This document shows positions 33,871 through 45,370 of a stretch of 64,000 bases of DNA, one piece after another. The notes under the pieces were generated by a model that saw only the letters and a list, made by a program, of their open reading frames with translations, ran no database searches and had not been told where the DNA came from. Source of the stretch: Aradus depressus (taxonomy: Eukaryota > Arthropoda > Insecta > Hemiptera > Aradidae); the NCBI GenBank assembly GCA_963662175.1, contig OY759215.1:21875079-21939078 (forward strand), written 5' to 3'. The first letter of the stretch is position 1. The number at the start of each line of letters is the position of its first letter. A program made the position numbers and the translations under genes.

Positions 33871-33874
33871 CAAG

Positions 33875-34080
33875 GGCGGATCGATGAATGTATTGACACT
33901 AAATTGTATATGTATATACAGGACTGCAGAAGGATCCTATTGATTTTCAGAGAAATCGGTCAAAGGTGAAGGGGGCTTAACCCAAAAACTAATACTCGTA
34001 ACTGTCGATGTAATGAATGTATCTATCCGACACCTTCTGATTTACAGCCAAATGGGAAGGAGGGGACCCATAAAGATAAA
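33875..34080 (-). repeat. Family B repeat, fragment
   Basis: GATGAATGTATTGACACTAA, CTATTGATTTTCAGAGAAAT and GTCGATGTAATGAATGTATC mark two modules. Confidence 0.65.
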
Positions 34081-34111
34081 GGAAATAAATTTGATTTAGC
34101 ATTTTTGTATA

Positions 34112-34258
34112 GTTAGTTATTATGAATCATGCCTGCGCTAATTACAAGGTCATATCGCCTACTACCAGAGAGTTCTTTCGTCACTCTGGTGGACATGAGC
34201 CCGACTCTACTGTGGGAGTGCTAAATTTTGCCTACCCTAAATTTTTATTCACCATGGA
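34112..34258 (-). mobile_element. tRNA-derived SINE, 3' fragment
   Basis: Reverse complement of the 3' body from TTAGTTATTATGAATCATGC to AAATTTTTATTCACC. It stops at the GGTGAATAAAAA phrase, as several truncated copies do. Confidence 0.75.
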
Positions 34259-34261
34259 TGT

Positions 34262-34705
34262 AAAAATAAAAAGTTGACGGTGAATCACCGGCTATGTACT
34301 TCCCCAGCACGAATTAATCCTCATGGGCTAAAAATCAATAGGTATGGTCCTTTAGAGAGTTTACATATGAAATTCCATGTCAATACATTCATTACAACGG
34401 CATTTATTAGAGTTTTTGTGTTAAGCCTCCACTCCACTTCTAATTCCCTAATTTGGGCGATTTGACTGAAAATCAATAGATGTCATCCTTAGAGGGTTCT
34501 GGATACACATCAAATTTCGTGTCATTACATTAATTCTATCGGGAGTTATCGTGTTAACAGACACAAACACACACTAACTAACATACATTTTCTTTCGCAT
34601 CTTTGGAAACTGGAGGTTGGGAAACATGAAATTCCGTTGAAAACGTATCGAATTTCTGACAGATTACATAACTTCCCCTACACTTAGTATAGCTGCAGAA
34701 GTAAC
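34262..34705 (+). repeat. Family B repeat
   Basis: Starts AAGTTGACGGTGAATCACCG and ATGTACTTCCCCAGCACGAA, and ends CTTCCCCTACACTTAGTATA. One module is deleted. Confidence 0.8.
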
Positions 34706-35164
34706 AAATGAGAGAATAATACAGCTACTGAAAAATGTATTATAGTGAATTCTAAAGCTCCTTACATATTCCCAAAAGTGATTACTTTTCCTCACAGAAA
34801 ACAGTTGAATCGTAAACATATCCATATAAAAAGAATAACAGAGCAATAAGAAGGACTAGATTTGTGGGATGGACGGTTTGTTTGTTTGGGGTGGGTCCTC
34901 CCTCTATTGACACAACTTTCCTCCATTCTGCCACTGAATAATACTGATTTCCATGAGAAGGCCAAGTGCCAAGGGACCCTCTTCTCCATTGTAACACTTG
35001 TTTGTCACATCGAGAGAGGGGACTGGCAATACACGTGCCAAACATCACCCGCCAATCGTTATCACTGAATGTTTACCAACATCCACAGATAGAAACTGTT
35101 CATTCCATCAGAAAACCAATTGATACAAATATTCTTTACTGCAATCCATTGGAGTAAAGTGGAC

Positions 35165-35250
35165 GTTGTTCTCAGAAGGAAGGGGAGAGAGAGGTCGATG
35201 AATCCTTGAGTATCCTTCAAGTAGGTAGTACGTAGTCTGCTTTTGAAGGG
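35165..35250. repeat. Family E short dispersed repeat
   Basis: TCAGAAGGAAGGGGAGAGAG, TCGATGAATCCTTGAGTATC and AAGTAGGTAGTACGTAGTCT recur at 38870-38945 with about 85% likeness. This warns against reading the neighbouring minus ORFs (34782-35305) as genes. Confidence 0.65.
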
Positions 35251-35359
35251 AGATGGGGTTGTACAACGATAGCGGAGACAATTGTACAAGCAATATAGGA
35301 GACACTCAGAAAAATTCTGTTGGTTTATTATTTTATGTATTTTTACTTTCTTAGACTTA

Positions 35360-36205
35360 TAGTATAAGGAAGTTTTGTAATCGTGCGAAAATCCGAGATC
35401 GAGGTCTGATTACGTTTTGACCATTTTCGCGATGTCTGTAAGTGATTGAAAAATTGTGAGCTCTCTACCGCAAAAACGATTGTAGCTATGAACTTGAAAT
35501 TTGGAATGAAGGGGTCACATGTTCTAACTTAGGTCTGATTAGATTTCGGTAGAAATCAAACGAAAATTGGGACCACATTCCCCCGGGACCTAACTACATT
35601 TTACAAGATACAGCTTATGTTTATGACATAATCAAAAATCTTTTCAAGTAATAGTTGTAGAGAAAACTGAAATACATAATTTATATGAAATAACATTTTT
35701 TACAGGTCGTCTGGTTTTCGAGATACAAGCCGAAAACTTCTTGAAATATAGTTTTGAAACACATATTTTAAGAATGATTAATAGAGTCGAGAGTATCTTT
35801 TCAATGTAGAAGGAAATCGAGGTTCTGTCGTGTAAAAGAAAATGCAAAATTTGGCCAACGTTTCGAAAACTATTTATTTTCTTCTTCAGGGCCGTATAAT
35901 GACATGAGTGGATGTGTGTGGTGAAGGTGTTGTGAGATTCTGTCCAGTGTAGTGAGTGCTAACTTCACCACACACATCCACTCAAGTCATTATATAGGCC
36001 CTGAAGAAGAAAATAAATAGTTTTCGAAACGTTGGCCAAATTTTGCATTTTCTTTTACACGACAGAACCTCGATTTCTTTCTACATATTTTAAGACGTTT
36101 CCTTGATTTACCCAAAAACGGTTAGTCCTATCGAAAACTTGATTCTTAACAGAAATGTTCCTTATAAAATTTCCAATCGCTAATAAGTTCTCAGATTTGA
36201 GATAG
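35360..36205 (+). repeat. Family C repeat, interrupted by a foldback at 35773-36082
   Basis: It aligns in order with 56966-57480: GACCATTTTCGCGATG, AAAACGATTGTAGCTATGAA, CTTGAAATTTGGAATGAAGG, then TTTCCTTGATTTACCCAAAA and GGTTAGTCCTATCGAAAA. The uninterrupted copy at 57 kb shows exactly where the insertion lies. No coding capacity is seen. Confidence 0.8.
35773..36082. mobile_element. Penelope-like foldback, 310 bp, with two hammerhead-like motifs
   Basis: A 12-bp duplication ACATATTTTAAG flanks it (35761-35772 and 36083-36094), and the empty site is visible in the other family C copy. Arms of ~125 bp surround a ~35-bp loop. The left side has a one-sided tail of ~35 bp. Each arm holds GGCC-CTGAAGA-A-GAAAA..TTTTC-GAA-ACGT-T-GGCC (35997-36037 on plus; 35853-35893 on minus). 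This is a hammerhead-like core with 4-bp stem I, 5-bp stem II and palindromic stem III. Confidence 0.75.
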
Positions 36206-36784
36206 GATCAATGAGACAAATGTTGTAGCCCCTCGAAATATAAACCCCAATAAATAAACCACACTCCATTCCCACGAACATAAATCCAATTGTTCTTAAT
36301 AATAAACTTGATATAGACATAATATCTAAGTTAGGTCTCTCATTGTACTTCCAGGCTTCCTTAAAGTAATTTACAAGGCTACCCCACCCAGCCTGTTCAC
36401 GCTTGATCCTTTCTGGGTAAACCGAGTCACGAAAGTGTAGCCATTCTCAAATCACATGCAAAGGCTATTCCACGTTAAGTGTAAAACGAACTACAGGCTT
36501 CTGTTATATACAAAACGATAAATAATAGGAGCTACCAGCAGTTTACCGCATGCGATATCCTATAGCACAGTTTCCTAGACCAGAATCCCATTTTTCTCTT
36601 TCTCCTTCGTTTACTTCTTAAATCAAGGTTGTCACGCAAATGAAATCGACATAGAGAATATTTTAATAGTTGTGACAAGAATCTTTTTGAACTTATAGGT
36701 CGCATAACGCATTATGTTTTAAAGTTAAAGGCTGAAGATCAGTATAATACAAGTAAATCTCGCATAATAATACGCATACATTTG

Positions 36785-37200
36785 AAGGTAATTGTACCAA
36801 TTGAGATCATCCAATCTCTTACTTCCCCAATTGCACGAAGTATAAAGATAGTTGAGTAATCAATCAGTAATTCAAAGTTGACTTTTAACAGAAATTTCGT
36901 GCTTTCCTCCTTCCGATTTCAAAAAAATGGGCGTATAGTCTGTAAACACGATAACTTCCAATAGAATTAATGTATCGACTTGAAATTTAATATGTGTATT
37001 CAGAAACTCATATGGACGACACCAATTGATTTTCAGCCAAATCGATCAAAAAGGAAGGAGGGGATCAGAGGGAACTTAACAACTCTATTCGACTTTTAGC
37101 CCAAAGAGTGGATTGTTTTTGGAGGGAGGAAAAGCGAAAACTAATTCATTAATTCGTGCAGGGGATGTAAATTGTCGGTGAATCATTTACCCTGATTTTC
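36785..37200 (-). repeat. Family B repeat, near full length
   Basis: Starts CTTCCCCAATTGCACGAAGT, contains CACGATAACTTCCAATAGAA and GATTTTCAGCCAAATCGATC, and ends GCAGGGGATGTAAATTGTCG. Confidence 0.75.
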
Positions 37201-38345
37201 TTGTTAAGGTTTTTGTCCTGCCACTATAACATAGAAGTCAAGTTAAAAAATAATATTCTGTAAGACATTGTATTCTTCATTCTCCTGTGTTGTAAATATG
37301 CTACATTTCATGAAACAAATTAACATAAAGGATAAATTAAACACAAAAATAGTCATAAATAATGGCTATTACTTCTCCAGCTATAACGAAGTATAGGGGA
37401 AGTTATGTAATCAGTCAGAAATTGGATTCCAAAAATGAATTGTCGTTTGGCATGTATAATTATTATTTTTCTAAAATTAATACATGGCAATTATAAAAGA
37501 AAATGCAATTTAAAAACAAAACTAGCTACTTGAAAATATTTTACATGAATACGAGAGACGCAAAATGTTGCACTGGAAGCACAGCATTAATAATATTGAT
37601 GACCTCTCAAACAGGAGTTGGATTGGGGGATCCTACCTCAGTCGGTCCAAAAAAGTTCTCTCAGTTCGAACTGAGGGTTTCCTCAATGAAAATCAACTTT
37701 TCCAATTTTTGGCTTTTAAATTGTTCTTTATTTTTTAAATATAAAAATAGTATGTGTGATACCCGCGACTGCTTGGGAAGGTCACTCAAATATGTAAAAA
37801 TATGCGCTATAAAATTTCCTATTAGCACGATTCATGAAAGCATTCAGTGAAAAGTTGAAAAAAAGCAAGCAAACAGAATGTATAATATTATAGAAATCTA
37901 TACCTCTTGAAAACCAAATGCCAAATTTCTGGCCGCCCTAAAGACCCTTATCCACACTCATCTATTGCGCTATGATACGCGTCTAAACATAATATTTTGA
38001 GTTGATATATTCTATGAGTACACAGAGGCAAAAGTAATTTTTTTTTATTCAGTGGATTGGAAAATATAAAGTTCCGGTGAAAACTCATTATGAATTTTCC
38101 GGCCGATTGCATAACGTCCTCCTATACAGCCCGGATGTATAGCACCTATCTCCGGTTCCGTCAGCAAGTTTAGCGTTGAACAACATTCCATCGCATCAGG
38201 ACACTCAAATTATTATTGACAGAAATTCGAGGATCATTGTACTTCATATTGAAAATACATTCTTCCTATGTTCACTGGTTATAGCTGAACAAACACAACA
38301 GGACATAGAACTGAAAGAAACGACCGATAATGTCACTTTGTGGAG
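37201..38345. other. Unassigned stretch with two family B fragments
   Basis: Terminal family B hairpin pieces lie at 37370-37445 and 38010-38135. The 115-residue plus ORF at 37503-37850 has no recognised motif and no splice context. I regard it as chance. Confidence 0.4.
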
Positions 38346-38346
38346 T

Positions 38347-38618
38347 GCGCCGGTGGCTCAGAAGTAGTGTGGCAGTCTACTGAGCTCAAGATCGCGGATT
38401 CGAAACCCAGGTCTTGAGCATGCCATCGTTCGGATGGGACGTTATGCGATGGTCCTGTACGATGTCAAGTAATCGTTAAAGACACCTACCTACTCTCAAG
38501 TGAATAAACCTAGGTATGCAAAATTTAGGCCTCCCACTGTAGAGCTCATCTCTCGCTCTGGTAGTAGGCGATATGACCTCGTAGTTAGGGCCCGGGCATA
38601 AGTCCCAATAACTAATTT
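38347..38618 (+). mobile_element. tRNA-derived SINE, diverged
   Basis: Head GCGCCGGTGGCTCAGAAG and GGATTCGAAACCCAGG; body to GGGCATAAGTCCCAATAACT. Confidence 0.75.
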
Positions 38619-38869
38619 TCGTGAATGAAAAATATTACAACAATGAAATCCTTGACACATAAAAATATATTTATAAATTGTGGTATAAAAAATGGAAGAA
38701 TTTTATTCAAAAGCAAACAGAAAACATACATACACATGTTGCAAACCACAATGGGGCATGCTCAATGACCCAATTTTTAAGATTGCGTTTACAAAACTTA
38801 AAATTCAACACGATGCCCACATTTTATGAGAAATAGAATGCACAGGCGTATTACGAAAGTAGGCATTGT

Positions 38870-38945
38870 CTTCAGAAGGAAGGGGGGAGTCGATGAATCC
38901 TTGAATGTCCATGAAGTAGGTAGTATGTAGTCTATTGGAGGTGCA
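38870..38945. repeat. Family E short dispersed repeat
   Basis: Second copy of the 35165 repeat: TCAGAAGGAAGGGGGGAGTC and AAGTAGGTAGTATGTAGTCT. A short TA-rich run (38991-39008) follows. Confidence 0.65.
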
Positions 38946-39204
38946 GCCAATCTGAGTGGGACTTCGAAACTGAAGATGTCAGGCGCGATATATATATATA
39001 TATATATGGGCAGTATATAGGCAGGTAATGAGTATATATATACTTACTCAATATTATTACCTGCCATATCTTTAGACTATCGCATAAAATTCAATCCGCT
39101 TGTATTCATTCTGTCGGAAGTTATCGTCTCCATAGACACACAGAATCCCTAACGGACAATCAAACTCTTTTTTTTTCTTCCCCAGTTATCAACAGCTTGA
39201 TTTG

Positions 39205-39500
39205 TAAGATGAAGAAAAATATGTCCTGTCTTTATGTCTGTGAACATGGTAACTCACAATAGAATGAATAAATCGAGGTTGAAACTTTACATGCGTATCC
39301 AGAAGTCCATAAAGGCGACACCTACTTATTTTCAGCCAAATCGGCCAATGGGGAGAGGGAGAATAGGGGGCGAGGTTCGACGGAAACCTCTATCAATTCT
39401 GTATCGACACAGTCCCTGAACAAGACATATATTAATTTTCGATGAACTGGTTTTTAGAGGGAGAGAGAACTTACTTGGGGAAGTATGAGGCAAATGATTG
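39205..39500 (-). repeat. Family B repeat, partial
   Basis: TGTGAACATGGTAACTCACA, TTTCAGCCAAATCGGCCAAT and the end TTACTTGGGGAAGTATGAGG. A small plus-orientation piece lies just before it (39100-39160). Confidence 0.7.
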
Positions 39501-41499
39501 CAAGGGAAAGAAGAAACAAAAGTTTATTTTATAGTTGAAAAATCTAAAAAATTTCATATTTTAATCTTTTAGAGAGAGTTTAATCATAGGAATAAGAAAG
39601 AATATATTGATTGATGGAAATTGCGAGGATAAATGACTAATGGCCGTTTTCACTAGCAATATACAAACAATTAAAATTCACGAGAGAAAACAGTTTTCAC
39701 CAACTGCATTCAAAGTAAACTAATCCCTAATATTATGCAAAAATGGTGGAGGATTTCTTAAATTTAAGTAGCTAAGCGTTAAATAAACACATTTTTGATG
39801 CGAAAGTTACAGACAAGAAGTGATATCTGTGAATGTTGACAAAATGAAGTCTAATGACATTTACCCTAAACATAGTAATAGTTATGTTAACTTTTTTTTT
39901 TTTTTTTTTTGTGGAAAATTGATATATTACCATAGCCAGATTCCACAAAAAAAAAAAAAAAGAAGAAACATTTATGTAGTGTAAATTATGTTCAAACATT
40001 TTTTATAAAACGTGGGTTTGTAGCGAACCAACATAAATTGTCGCAAGGATGAATTTATTATTAAAATCATATTTAATTTCAATTTATTAATGATAATATA
40101 AGATAATTGAACTATAAACGTTCAGTATTAAAATTTATTGGATTAAATTCAGGATATTTATGTGAAAGTTGTGATTCAATTAGCCACAATTGATTAATAC
40201 ATTGAGTTAGTTGAATGATTAACCATTATATCATATTTCACTGTTGCCAATGACAATGTCTTGTTAATCGAAGTTCTGATGAGACGATTCGACGTTCTGT
40301 ACGACGTCAGCTACTCATTAAAGACTATTATAAGTGAATAAACCTAGGTAGGCAACATGTAGGACTCCCACAGTCCCAGAGTCGAGCTCATGTCCACCGA
40401 AAGAGAGCTCTGGTAGTAGGCGATATGATCTAGTTGTTAAAGCCCCGAATGAGGTACAATAACCAATTAACTAATGAGACGAACGGTTTCTTATAGAGTA
40501 GTTTCAGTGGATTTCTATAGAAATAGTTTATGCATTCTCCCATCCAATAAACACCTATCGAAACTACCCAAACATTTTCATCAGACATGCTGCCCTGAAC
40601 ATGATATAGGGTGTCCTTCGAATTCTTGAGAAAAGAAACCACCGGAAAAATTATTCTTCTTGAAGCCGAGGTATATCGCTTAGAACAGTGTTGTGCCCTA
40701 AACCAGGTATGAACAAGAAGTTATTCGAGATTTAAAAATGACGCACATAATACAGAACTTTGAAACATAGATTTGAACAATAATCTTCAGTTCAGGAGAG
40801 TCTTCAAAATAGTGCCATTCAAAAAATCAAATAGAAAGTTTTAGAAATTTTAAAATTCCACATTTGTGTGAGAATGTTGACTAAAATATTTTACTTTACT
40901 CGCTTGAAAATACATGACCAGGAATTAAAAAAATTTCGCGTAACAAAATGACAGGTAGTAAAAAAGTGAAAGGAAAATGACGTCTTCAACTTAGTAGGAC
41001 CTGCAATTAATTTTATGACAGAGCCTTTTTATCTTTCTTATTCGGACATAACCTGAACCTTTACACTGTATACAGTCATTAGCTGGTTCTTTATTCTCTT
41101 TAAAATTAACTATTCGAACGAATAAAAGCTTGTAAGTTTTCATGTTTTGGAATCCATTGTTTTCCACCCCATAATCACCAAAGTGAAAAAAAAAAATTGT
41201 CTTTCTGGCTGGGTGTGTGTGTCTGTGAACACGACAACTCCCTATAGAATATATGTATCGACAAGAAATTTTATATGTGTATGTATGCATAAGGATGATA
41301 TATCGCACCCCTGCTTCAGAAGTGACATAAATCAAAAATCATGAATGCCTGTAAAACGACACAGAAAAATTAGTGGTAATTTGAAATAACTATTTTGAAG
41401 TAATGAGAGCTCGTACGTTTTTCTTTATAGTTTCTAATCTATTGGAACCCGAGAAGTGTCGTTTTTCCTGAATAAAGAGATAATTTTTCTTACCTCATT
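39501..41499. other. AT-rich stretch, mostly unassigned
   Basis: A SINE 3' fragment is at 40280-40465 (TACGACGTCAGCTACTCATT to AGTAGGCGATATGATC). A reversed family B fragment is near 41200-41310. The rest, including long A and T runs at 39890-39960, has no call. Confidence 0.4.
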
Positions 41500-41785
41500 T
41501 GCGTCATAAAAAAAAAATTGACGAATTTTGAGTGATTTTCAGATCACCTATTACATTTTAGAAAAAACGGTCGAAAGAACGGAGGGTCAGAGGGGCACAA
41601 CTTAAAAACCCTAAAAACCGATGTATGGACACAAAATTAGATGAGGATCCGGAACTTAGGTCAACAATAATTATTTAACCCAAACAGGTTTTGGAGGGAG
41701 AACAAAAACCTAATTGATTAATTTCTTCTGGGGAAGTACATTGCCGGTGTTTCATGGACTTTTTATTTTTGTATTAATCAAAAAT
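41500..41785 (-). repeat. Family B repeat, partial
   Basis: GATTTTCAGATCACCTATTA, then TTCTGGGGAAGTACATTGCC with GGTGTTTCATGGAC. Confidence 0.65.
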
Positions 41786-42319
41786 AAGAAAAATAAAAAC
41801 CAATCAAGTTGGGGATGTTATTAGTGTCTGTGTTGCCGGATTGTAAAGAAAACCTACAGGAGCGGAGAGAGTAGAGAGCCACAACATGGATGTACGGTTT
41901 CTTCAGAAGCCAGTTGGATGGTTTCCCACTCCAGATAGAGGGAAAAAAATCGTAATATACACCCCTCGCAGACCATTATTAAAGAGAGGAACATCCAATT
42001 GTGGACGTCTTATCTAGGAGGAACAGAGCCCACTTCTGGAATGGGGTCTTATTGTAGGAGAAGGGAAATAAAAACTTCATCTCATGTGAAGGTTTAAAGG
42101 AAGTTTCAACTGTTTACTTATGGCCGCTGCTAGTCATTTAATTTAATTGTAAAATTATTTTATAAAAAAAAAAATAAGTTTTAGTTTCTTTAGCAATTAA
42201 CAAGTAATGAACTTCAACGAAGTAATCACATCATTATAAAAACATTTTGTTACTTGATAAAAACAAATAGAAAAAGGCCGTCAATCACCGACTCAGAACC
42301 AATTGATCAATTAACTTAT

Positions 42320-42830
42320 CAAAAAATATAAACAAAAATATCTGTTTTTTATAAAAATATTGTCTGAGCCGGTAGCTCAGTGGTATGCGTGCTTGTCTTC
42401 TGAGCTCAAGAACGTGGGTTTGAAACCCGACCGAGGCCCTTAGTTTATTTTATCTGGGAGGTAAAATAAATTTGAGCAAGCCGTTCTGGACGAGACGTTA
42501 AGCGATGGTCCCGAGCCTGTACGATGTCAGGTACTCGTTAAAAACCCCTGTCCTAGGTGGATAAAAACTTAGGGTAGGCAAAATTTAGAACTGCCACAGA
42601 AGAGTCGGGCTCATGTCCACCAGAGTGACGAAAAATCGCGATATGACCTCGTAATTAAAGCCCGGGCATGAGTGATAATAACTAACCTAACCCTATAAAA
42701 TATTTGAGAGTACTTTCGGTATTTCTACCATCTTCAGTCACGACTTAACCAATACCTAAATGGAAGTTCAACAAGTTTATAATTCTTAACTGTCCCTTTT
42801 TCCAGCCCTAAAGGGAGTTTTCCGTCTCCC
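42320..42830. mobile_element. Family D foldback arm interrupted by a SINE
   Basis: TTTTTTATAAAAATATTGTC ends at the SINE head, and the arm continues after the SINE with GAGAGTACTTTCGGTATTTC, CATCTTCAGTCACGACTTAA and one unit of the AACTGTCCCTTTTTCCAGCC segment also seen in the 63-kb element. Family B follows directly at 42838. Confidence 0.65.
42366..42697 (+). mobile_element. tRNA-derived SINE, full length
   Basis: Head GAGCCGGTAGCTCAGTGG, B box GTGGGTTTGAAACCCG, complete body, tail ACTAACCTAACCCTA. Confidence 0.85.
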
Positions 42831-42837
42831 TCCTGTA

Positions 42838-43050
42838 ACGTTATTAGGGTTTTTGAGTTAAGCTCCCTCCCCTCTCCTACAGCCGATATCGTTGAATATT
42901 AATAGGTGTTGTCCTTATGGGGTTTTGAATTTACATATGAAATTTCATGTTGACACATTCATTATGTCGGCAGTGATTCCGGAAACTCAACATCGAATTT
43001 CAAACCGATTACATAACTTCCCCTATAACGCGTATGGCTGGGAAGTAGTC
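42838..43050 (+). repeat. Family B repeat, deleted
   Basis: GTTATTAGGGTTTTTGAGTT to CTTCCCCTATAACGCGTATG; the last module is missing. Confidence 0.7.
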
Positions 43051-43054
43051 ATCG

Positions 43055-43390
43055 GTAAATGACTGGCAATGTACTTCCCCAGTTAGAATTGTTTGTAATA
43101 AATTAACTGGTCGGTTTGGCTGAAAGCCGGAGTGTCTCACTCAGATGTCTGAAATCACATATGAAATATCCTGTTAACCATTCTATCCCATAACAAACCT
43201 TAAAGAGGCCTCGGTTACCCGGTTAGAATGATTGCCTATTAAACCTGAAAGGTAACGTTAGTGACTAGCTATTACGCTAAGAGGGACTGGTTATTGTTCC
43301 GGGGATTTTTGAGTTTGAAACATACATTTAAAAGTGGCAAATTTGAAACAAATAGTTAAGAAAAATTAAACAACAATATTGTTTATCGCG
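43055..43390 (+). repeat. Family F repeat (B-like start, tRNA-like middle)
   Basis: Shares with 47085-47530 the phrases GACTGGCAATGTACTTC, TGAAATCACATATGAAATAT, CATAACAAACCT, GGTTAGAATGATTGCCTATT and CTGAAAGGTAACGTTA. The TACCCGGTTAGAATGATTGC piece looks like a tRNA A-box region, but no B box is clear. Confidence 0.6.
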
Positions 43391-44734
43391 CGTCACGATT
43401 TACAAAAAAATATTCACAAAGTTTTGTAAAAACTGTAAACAATAGGGAAGAATGTTTATGTTTGTTGGGACTCTGTTGAATGTCTGGATGAAGAATATCT
43501 GTTTAGACTAGGAAATACTAGGCTGAACAAAAACACACATTAAAGATCTAAAAAAAAAGTACTCTTTCAAAATATTTTCAAAAAGCGGAATTAATGCTCC
43601 GACTCTATTTAGACACTATATCCTCGATAAAGATAGGAAAAATAATTCTCCTGCTGAAGTTTTCGCTCTCCCTCTAAATCCCTCACCATAGATAATCAAC
43701 AGGTGACAACTTCTAAAACTTATTTATTTTTTTTTTTTGCAACAAGGTTGACCAATACAATTTTTAGTGCGATTTCTGATATTCGTTAAAGATCCCTTAG
43801 AAAACTAAACCTGGGTGGACAAAATTTCGGACACCCACAGTAAAACTAACTGAGGGATAAGAGCATTAGATGCTTAGGTCCCTAGGTATACAAATAGTGA
43901 CAATGTTATATATTTTTCAATAAAATATATTTTGTATTTAATCATTATACATATTATGTACACATTTATTTATTTTATTTTATGCTTAATTTTTCTTATT
44001 TATTCATAGACTATGTACTTTATTATGATTACCATTTCGTTAGTTTATTTGAATTTGTTAAATTTTTTCCCTCCTTTATGAAATTGTATATAAAGAATTA
44101 TTGACAGTTTTTGACATCAAATTTGAAATCAGCAACCTCTAAAACCTATAAAATCACATCACGGATGAATTTTTTGAGAAAATTGTATATTAGTTAAAAT
44201 TAATGACAGTTTTTTGACAAGTGCAACTGTCAAAACTTGATTTTTGACACAAAATTTGAATTCAGCGACCACCAAAACATAAAAATACGACATTTCAGAA
44301 CAATCCATTCGAGGCATCAAAAGTTATGCTCTCTCGCAAAATCCCCATTTAAACTCAATGTTAAACACCTTACAGGCACGGGTTAATATGGTCAAAAAAA
44401 TCTGAAAAAATTCAGAACCTAAATTTTTTCCTAAATATTCAGTACCTAAAAATTTTCATAAACAGTATTTTAATTGAAAGTTTTCGATAAATATTTTCTG
44501 TATAGAGTTCTGACACTGCTTATGAGAAGATACCAGCAATTGAAGGCCACCGACTTGCAGGCAACGGCCAACATACTGGGTACTGAAGGCCAACCTATTA
44601 TTCCAAAGACGTGGGTCAGTCATTGATTAAAAACATAATTAAAATCCTCTGAGGAAAATAAAATAAAAAAATAAGAAGAATTATTTTAATTAAAAATAAC
44701 AACGTGGGGCAGAAGAACAACTAAATACAAAAGT
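43391..44734. other. Unassigned AT-rich stretch
   Basis: A short SINE scrap is near 43790-43860. Two related halves around TTTTTGACATCAAATTTGAA (44110) and TTTTTGACACAAAATTTGAA (44244) suggest an internal duplication of an unnamed repeat. Confidence 0.35.
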
Positions 44735-45370
44735 CGTCGGTGAATCACCGGCAATGAGATCCAAAACCAGTCGCCCATTTGCGCTAATATTCGATAGTTG
44801 ACTTACATAGAGGCCCCTAAAATTTCATACTAAATTTTGTGTCGATAAATTCATTACATTGGTAGTTATTAGGGTTTTTGAATTGAGCCCCTTCTCTTCG
44901 ACCAATTCCGGTGAAAATTAAGTGTCGCCCTTATGGAGTTTTGAATTTACTAATGAAATTTTGTGTCGTTACATTCATTACTATTAGAGTTTGTGAGTTA
45001 GGCCTCTCCCCACCAATCCACCCCTTCCCCTTGACCGTTTTGGCAGAAAATCGATAGATAATACGATCCTTATGAGTTCTGGTCACACTGTACATTCATT
45101 CTATCGGCAGTTATTCTAGTTTTTCTGTTAAACCTCCCTCCAATATCCTCCTTCCCTTCTGTCAATTTGGCTGAAAACCAATAGGTGTCGCCGTTGGAGG
45201 GTTCTGGATACACATATAAAATTTTATGTTAATACAGAGTCATCGTGTTCACAGACAGACATTTTGTTTTTCATATTTGGAATCTGGATGTCGGAATACA
45301 TGAAATTCCGTTGAAAACTTTGCATCGAATTTTTGACCGATTACATAACTTCCCCTATACTTGGTATAGC
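44735..45370 (+). repeat. Family B repeat, full length (reference copy)
   Basis: Runs from AAGTCGTCGGTGAATCACCG to CTTCCCCTATACTTGGTATA. It shows the layout: GGTGAATCACC hairpin, GCGCTAATATTCGATAGTTG leader, three to four ~130-bp modules (each with ATTCATTACAT.GG.AGTTATTAG and CTTCCC...GA..GATTTGGCTGAAAA), then the CATATTTGGAATCTGG and AAATTCCGTTGAAAAC 3' part. Confidence 0.85.

Noticed and set aside
34782..35305. Minus ORFs with protein-like text (for example GSLGTWPSHGNQYYSVAEWR) after an ATTCAG|T acceptor
   Set aside because: The upstream part matches repeat family E (also at 38870), and no acceptable donor in the needed phase exists.
37503..37850. 115-residue plus ORF
   Set aside because: No recognised motif, base composition like the surroundings and no splice context.
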